Source: Halomonas sp. 7T
Lineage (GTDB): Bacteria; Pseudomonadota; Gammaproteobacteria; Pseudomonadales; Halomonadaceae
Direction of reading: 5' to 3'
DNA length: 64,000 nt
Assembly (NCBI RefSeq): GCF_025643255.1
Contig: NZ_CP087112.1
Coordinates: 2,852,001 to 2,916,000 of the forward strand
The notes beneath the pieces were generated by a model, which saw nothing but the letters and a program-made list of their open reading frames with translations, ran no database searches and was not told the origin of the DNA. Positions 55,696 to 64,000 of this stretch are shown here, one piece after another; position 1 is the first letter of the stretch; each line of letters opens with the position of its first letter. The position numbers were made by a program, and so were the translations under genes.

Positions 55696-55962
55696 GTGAA
55701 AATCGACAATATCAATCCGCTGCTCCGTTCTAATCAAGCCCAGCAGCGTGATGACGTTCAGAAAACAAATGAAGCTAAACCGCTAGACACAGGCAGCGCG
55801 ACTCGAGAGTCTACGCAGCTGAGCCAGTCTAGTGTTGATAGCTCTCAAGATGTTGACACGGCGAAAGTCCAAGAAATTCGCGATGCTATTCGAGAAGGTC
55901 GGCTTGAAATACGCGCTGATCGCATTGCAGATGGCTTAATTGCTAATTTAAACGAGTCTTAA
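55696..55962 (+). CDS. flgM: Anti-sigma-28 factor FlgM
   Basis: 88 aa, disordered-type N-terminus (MKIDNINPLLRSNQ) and C-terminal helices (VDTAKVQEIRDAIREGRLEIRADRIADGLI). It binds FliA and is exported on hook completion. Ten bases before flgN. Confidence 0.96.
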   Translation: MKIDNINPLLRSNQAQQRDDVQKTNEAKPLDTGSATRESTQLSQSSVDSSQDVDTAKVQEIRDAIREGRLEIRADRIADGLIANLNES

Positions 55963-55972
55963 GAGGCAAATA

Positions 55973-56422
55973 ATGAGCCTTGAACGTTTACTCAATGACC
56001 AGAAAAGCCGCCTTGATGAGCTAGAGGCTCTGCTCTCTAATGAGCACACCCAGTTAACGAAGGGCGATATTGATGGTGATGCGCTAACCAATATTGCGCA
56101 TACCAAGCAAGTCCTGCTTGGCGAGCTGGAACGCATTGAGGGAGTGCGCCGCTCTGTACAAAAGCGGCTGGGATATGATGATGGTGCTGCTGGCGCGCTT
56201 GCGGCAGCGACTGATGCAAACTGCAAAGCGGCTTGGGAAAGCCTGATTGATAAAAGTGCACGTGTTGCGCGTATGAACGAGCTGACAGGGCAAATGCTTT
56301 CTCTACGCATGAAGCACAACCAGCAGATGCTGGATTATATTCGACAAATTGCTGAAAAAACCCTCTATAAGCCCAATGGCCGGAACAGTGCACAGCCGGG
56401 ACGCATCAATGCTTCGGCTTAG
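55973..56422 (+). CDS. flgN: FlgK/FlgL export chaperone FlgN
   Basis: 149 aa helical protein with FlgN features (LLNDQKSRLDELEALLSNEH; LTGQMLSLRMKHNQQMLDYI). It escorts FlgK and FlgL to the export gate. Same unit as flgM. Confidence 0.93.
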   Translation: MSLERLLNDQKSRLDELEALLSNEHTQLTKGDIDGDALTNIAHTKQVLLGELERIEGVRRSVQKRLGYDDGAAGALAAATDANCKAAWESLIDKSARVARMNELTGQMLSLRMKHNQQMLDYIRQIAEKTLYKPNGRNSAQPGRINASA

Positions 56423-56524
56423 TAACCCAGTCCGTAATTAAAACGATCCTCAATTAAAACATAGACAAAAGCTGTACAAGGCGCTTCAATGAGAATCAGA
56501 CTGTTCTCTTTTTGGAGTATGCCC

Positions 56525-57265
56525 ATGCTTTCCCACCTTCCCAATGACTTCACTGCTATTGTTACTGGCGCCGGTGGCGGGATTGGTAAGGCAATCGTTA
56601 AAGCCTTACTCGCCTCTGATCAAGCCGGTGAAGTGATTGCGGTAAGCCGTTCTCTATTTCCGTATGATGCACCCCGTCTGACAGCGCTTACTGCTGATGT
56701 CACTACCGAGCGTGGCATTGAAGAACTTGCTCAGCTGGTAAACAAACGTCCTGTACATTTACTGTTCAATTCAATCGGCACTCTTCACGACGATGACCTT
56801 CAGCTTCAGCCAGAAAAACGCCTTGAACAATTTAATGCCGCCTCGTTTGCTCACGTTATGCATATTAATGCTGCTACGCCTGCGCGACTCATTACCGCTC
56901 TTAAGCCATCGCTGCAAGGTATACATCCAGCGATTATTGCCAGCTTGTCTGCCCGTGTTGGCTCGATTACTGATAACGGCTTTGGCGGCTGGTATAGCTA
57001 CCGTGCCAGTAAGGCAGCGCATAATATGCTGATGAAAACTGCCTCAATTGAATTGGCTAGACTGAACAAACAGTTAATCGTGCTATGCCTCCATCCTGGC
57101 ACTACCGACACCGCGCTTTCAAAGCCCTTTCAGGCGCGTGTTCCCAACGAAAAGTTATTTACGCCTGACTTTGTAGCAGAACAGTTGCTACAGGTAATGT
57201 CCAAACGCACGCCAGACGATAGCGGCAGCTTTTGGGACTGGGCAGGGGAGCCTATCGAATGGTGA
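56525..57265 (+). CDS. Short-chain dehydrogenase/reductase
   Basis: About 246 aa. Rossmann nucleotide-binding motif TGAGGGIGKAI near the N-terminus, catalytic Ser in ASLSARVGS and YRASK at the active site, so all SDR catalytic elements are present. It resembles the C-factor/CsgA-like SDR subgroup; the substrate is unknown. I take ATG 56525, seven bases after GGAG; an ATG two codons earlier is too near. It is not a motility gene and lies between flgN and the rRNA operon. Confidence 0.9.
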   Translation: MLSHLPNDFTAIVTGAGGGIGKAIVKALLASDQAGEVIAVSRSLFPYDAPRLTALTADVTTERGIEELAQLVNKRPVHLLFNSIGTLHDDDLQLQPEKRLEQFNAASFAHVMHINAATPARLITALKPSLQGIHPAIIASLSARVGSITDNGFGGWYSYRASKAAHNMLMKTASIELARLNKQLIVLCLHPGTTDTALSKPFQARVPNEKLFTPDFVAEQLLQVMSKRTPDDSGSFWDWAGEPIEW

Positions 57266-57325
57266 ATAACACGATCTTTATGGTCATTATCCCTAGTGGA
57301 TGTGACCTGTTTCTTCCAGACAAAC

Positions 57326-57355
57326 AAAAAACCCAGCCGGTTGGCTGGGTTTTTT
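57326..57355. terminator. Strong bidirectional terminator
   Basis: A 13-bp perfect stem (A6CCCAGCC with GGCTGGGT6) around GGTT. It ends both the SDR transcript (+) and the rRNA operon (-). Confidence 0.95.
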
Positions 57356-57366
57356 GCGGTATAAGT

Positions 57367-57483
57367 GCCTGACGATGACCTACTCTCGCATGGGGAGACC
57401 CCACACTACCATCGGCGCTAAGCGGTTTCACTGCTGAGTTCGGCAAGGGATCAGGTGGTTCACGCTCGCTATGGTCGTCAGGC
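57367..57483 (-). rRNA. rrf: 5S ribosomal RNA
   Basis: Typical 5S sequence with closing stem GCCTGACGA/TCGTCAGGC and core CCATAGCG, GAACTCAG and AGTGTGGGGT. Ends estimated from the stem. Confidence 0.95.
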
Positions 57484-57614
57484 GTAACTTGTAATGCATA
57501 TCATGCTGAACAGGCAATGCGTGTTTTGTGATCGTCTCTTGTCAGCAAGCGTCTTGGCTTGCCGCTGCGTATCCGGTGTTCGTTATCACTGCGACCAGAC
57601 CCCTTGGGTGTTAT

Positions 57615-60508
<2,894 letters not shown>

Positions 60509-60802
60509 CTATAACCCGAAGGAGTCTGGATGTCGCAATGATAACGATTGCCGGATACGCTTGAGACGTATCACAAAACAATTACGTATAAACACTTCTA
60601 AGAAGTGTTTATGTCAGCATGATATACATTGTTAAAGAGCGACTGCTATGCGCAGTGATAAGCGTTCTTTCACGTTAAAAAAAGAGAGAAGACCTTTCTT
60701 TTTCTTTTAATGTGAAAAAAGCATTCGCTTATCACTGCGTATCAACAGCATTCTGATCAGGCAATTCATTGTGAGCGCTTACCGCGAGGATGATGCATCG
60801 CT
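60509..60802 (-). other. 16S-23S spacer without tRNA
   Basis: 294 bases. No tRNA-Ile or tRNA-Ala sequence is present on either strand. It contains a boxA (60631-60641), a long imperfect hairpin made from GCAGTGATAAGCG and CGCTTATCACTGC (~60653-60740), a 10-bp palindromic stem AAACACTTCT/AGAAGTGTTT (~60591-60611) and the distal arm of the 16S processing stem (60754-60784). Confidence 0.88.
60631..60641 (-). promoter_or_regulatory. Spacer boxA antitermination element
   Basis: GCTCTTTAACA on the minus strand, matching the NusB/S10 boxA. Confidence 0.8.
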
Positions 60803-62336
<1,534 letters not shown>

Positions 62337-62473
62337 AAATCATTGTGATGCTTACCTGTCACTCGAAAGCAACAGAAGCGCATCAAACTTGGCTCAAGGT
62401 TCAAACGAATTCGAAAGATTCGAAAATCTTTCTTGTGCGCTTGCCTTGATATTTGGTGATTTATCACCCTCAT

Positions 62474-62503
62474 CGGCAAGCGCCCACATGAATTACCTGA
62501 TCA
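62474..62503 (-). promoter_or_regulatory. Proximal arm of the 16S RNase III stem
   Basis: TGATCAGGTAATTCATG in the leader pairs, with G-U pairs and one bulge, with 60754-60784 in the spacer. Together they bracket 16S for RNase III processing. Confidence 0.75.
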
Positions 62504-62506
62504 AAT

Positions 62507-62517
62507 TGTTAAAGAGC
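62507..62517 (-). promoter_or_regulatory. Leader boxA antitermination element
   Basis: GCTCTTTAACA on the minus strand, about 170 bases before the 16S 5' end. Confidence 0.85.
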
Positions 62518-62573
62518 TGTTTCGCTGTGTTGGCTCGATGACTTGAACCGTGTTGCCTCAGCGAGGAAGGCGT

Positions 62574-62601
62574 ATTCTACGCATTTCCTGGTGATTGTCA
62601 A
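62574..62601 (-). promoter_or_regulatory. rRNA operon promoter P2
   Basis: TTGACA, 16 bases, TAGAAT on the minus strand: a near-consensus sigma-70 promoter upstream of the leader boxA. Confidence 0.85.
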
Positions 62602-62730
62602 CCGCTGTTTTCAGTGACTGAATTCAGCGAACGAGGCGAGCCAAACAACTGCTCTAACCTACTGACAAACCGAAGGTTTTCACCTTCATGCACCGCTGGT
62701 AACGCTTGGCGTCCCCGGCAGCGGATGCGT

Positions 62731-62759
62731 ACTTTACGGATTCGCGGCCGGGTTGGCAA
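62731..62759 (-). promoter_or_regulatory. rRNA operon promoter P1
   Basis: TTGCCA, 17 bases, TAAAGT on the minus strand, about 157 bases upstream of P2. The spacer is GC-rich, as in stringently controlled promoters. It begins about 50 bases after lldD. Confidence 0.65.
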
Positions 62760-62808
62760 GGGCTTTTGTAAAAAAACACCACCACTGTTCTATCAAGCAG
62801 GCTGCCGA

Positions 62809-63975
62809 CTATCTAATAGGATGCTCAAACTCTTTCATAGCGCCCGACACCAACGATTCTGGGCTAAGGTCGGCAATCGTTCGCGCGCCGGTCAATGTCA
62901 TCGCGACCCGCATCTCTTTATCGAAAAGCTCTAGCAGATTGGCAACACCCGCCTCCCCAGCAGTGGCCAGCGCATAGATGAAGGCACGGCCAATCAATGC
63001 TGTATCGGCCCCCATAGCAATCATCCTTACTACATCCAAACCGTTGCGCACTCCGGAGTCAGCCAGGATAGTCAGATCGCCCTTAACCGCATCCGCAATA
63101 GCAGGAAGGGCACGCGCAGTAGAGGGAACGCCATCTAACTGACGACCACCATGGTTGGAAACCACAATCCCATCTGCACCGAAACGCACAGCATCACGCG
63201 CATCTTGAGGGTCGAGAATGCCCTTGATGATCATCGGGCCATCCCACTGCTCACGAATCCAATCCAGGTCTTTCCAAGAGATAGAGGGGTCGAAGTTGTC
63301 ACCCAGCCAAGCTATATAGTCCTCAAGCTCTGTAGGCTTACCACGATAATCAGACACGTTACCTAGATCATGTGGACGACCATGAATGCCCACATCCCAA
63401 GCCCATAAAGGATGCAGCGCGGCCTGCAGCATACGCCTCATTGGCCCACTCTTACCGCTCATGCCTGAATGGGCATCGCGATAACGCGCCCCTGGAACCG
63501 GCATATCGACGGTAAAAATCAGCGTCTTAACGCCTGCGGCCTTAGCACGCTCCAGCACGTGCTTCATAAAGCCGCGATCTTTTAGCACATAAAGCTGGAA
63601 CCAGATGGGGCGATCAACCGCCGCGGCTACTTCCGCAATAGGGCACACCGATACTGTCGAGAGCGTAAACGGTATGCCTTTTTTAGTGGCCGCCCGAGCC
63701 GCCTGAACTTCACCACGCCTCGCATACATCCCCGTCAAGCCCACCGGCGCCAGCGCAAGAGGCATCGCCATTTTTTCGCCAAACAGCTCGGTTTCGAGTG
63801 AGAGCGATGACATATCGTTCAGCACACGCTGCCGCAATGCGATACCTGCGAGGTCTTCAACGTTTCGTTTCAGCGTATGCTCTGCGTATGACCCACCATC
63901 AGCATAATGAAAAAGAAAGGGAGGAATACGGCGCTTGGCAGCTTGGCGGTAGTCCGTAGGTGCTGAAATAATCAT
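62809..63975 (-). CDS. lldD: FMN-dependent L-lactate dehydrogenase LldD
   Basis: 388 aa, full length and very similar to E. coli LldD along its length: [10 protein letters not shown] start, [35 protein letters not shown], the active-site His in [10 protein letters not shown], and [14 protein letters not shown]. It is a membrane-associated flavoenzyme that oxidises L-lactate to pyruvate and feeds electrons to quinones. It is transcribed toward the rRNA operon. No lldP or lldR neighbour can be seen before the window ends. Confidence 0.96.
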   Translation of the reverse strand: MIISAPTDYRQAAKRRIPPFLFHYADGGSYAEHTLKRNVEDLAGIALRQRVLNDMSSLSLETELFGEKMAMPLALAPVGLTGMYARRGEVQAARAATKKGIPFTLSTVSVCPIAEVAAAVDRPIWFQLYVLKDRGFMKHVLERAKAAGVKTLIFTVDMPVPGARYRDAHSGMSGKSGPMRRMLQAALHPLWAWDVGIHGRPHDLGNVSDYRGKPTELEDYIAWLGDNFDPSISWKDLDWIREQWDGPMIIKGILDPQDARDAVRFGADGIVVSNHGGRQLDGVPSTARALPAIADAVKGDLTILADSGVRNGLDVVRMIAMGADTALIGRAFIYALATAGEAGVANLLELFDKEMRVAMTLTGARTIADLSPESLVSGAMKEFEHPIR

Positions 63976-64000
63976 GGCAGGCCCTATGCAATAAATAGAT

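Noticed and set aside
60509..60802. A degenerate tRNA in the 16S-23S spacer
   Set aside because: No T-loop GGTTCGAAT-type sequence or acceptor stem was found on either strand.

Overview
The window is a flagellar, chemotaxis and motility supercluster of about 57 kb, followed by a short-chain dehydrogenase gene, a complete rRNA operon (16S-23S-5S, minus strand) and an L-lactate dehydrogenase gene. Protein sequences, the E. coli-like gene order (flhDC-motAB-cheAW-mcp-cheRBYZ-flhBA-flhE) and moderate GC content point to a gammaproteobacterium. A member of the Halomonadaceae (Halomonas or a relative) is the best fit. This is inference from gene content, because no 16S comparison could be run.

Layout. 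(1) 1-31.3 kb, almost all minus strand. Read in the direction of transcription: a PilZ/HD-GYP protein, fliS, fliT, a FliK-like protein with a stand-alone FlhB C-terminal domain (FhlB), flhDC, motAB, cheA, cheW, two chemoreceptors, cheR, cheB, a third chemoreceptor, cheY, cheZ, flhB, flhA, a very long flhF, an unrecognised 188-aa gene, flhE, fliA, a second stator pair (MotC/PomA-like and MotD/PomB-like), a phytochrome-like diguanylate cyclase and a PAS-GGDEF protein cut by the window edge. (2) 31.6-43.9 kb: flaG (+), fliE (-), then fliFGHIJK and fliLMNOPQR (+). (3) 44.0-54.7 kb, minus: flgBCDEFGHIJKL. (4) 54.9-56.4 kb, plus: flgA, flgM, flgN. (5) 56.5-57.3 kb: SDR gene. (6) 57.4-62.8 kb: rRNA operon with tandem promoters, boxA elements and a visible RNase III stem, but no tRNA in the spacer. 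(7) 62.8-64.0 kb: lldD.

How the parts work together. FlhD4C2 should switch on the hook-basal-body and export genes. FliA (sigma-28), held by FlgM until hook completion, then switches on late genes. Four near-consensus sigma-28 promoters, each with an 11-nt spacer, are readable upstream of flaG, fliST, flgKL and flgMN. The cluster encodes a complete basal body, hook, export gate, C-ring, two stators and an enteric-type Che pathway with CheZ. Flagellin (fliC) and the filament cap (fliD) are not in the window.

The most unusual points are: an FlhDC-type master regulator together with an FlhF carrying a ~330-aa C-terminal extension and no FlhG; an overlapping unknown gene where flhG would sit; a phytochrome-like GGDEF protein lacking chromophore cysteines next to a second stator pair; a PilZ-HD-GYP protein missing the HH metal ligands; three 20-residue repeats at the N-terminus of FliN; and a 10-C tract inside fliK that could slip. 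No CRISPR array, prophage or insertion sequence was seen.
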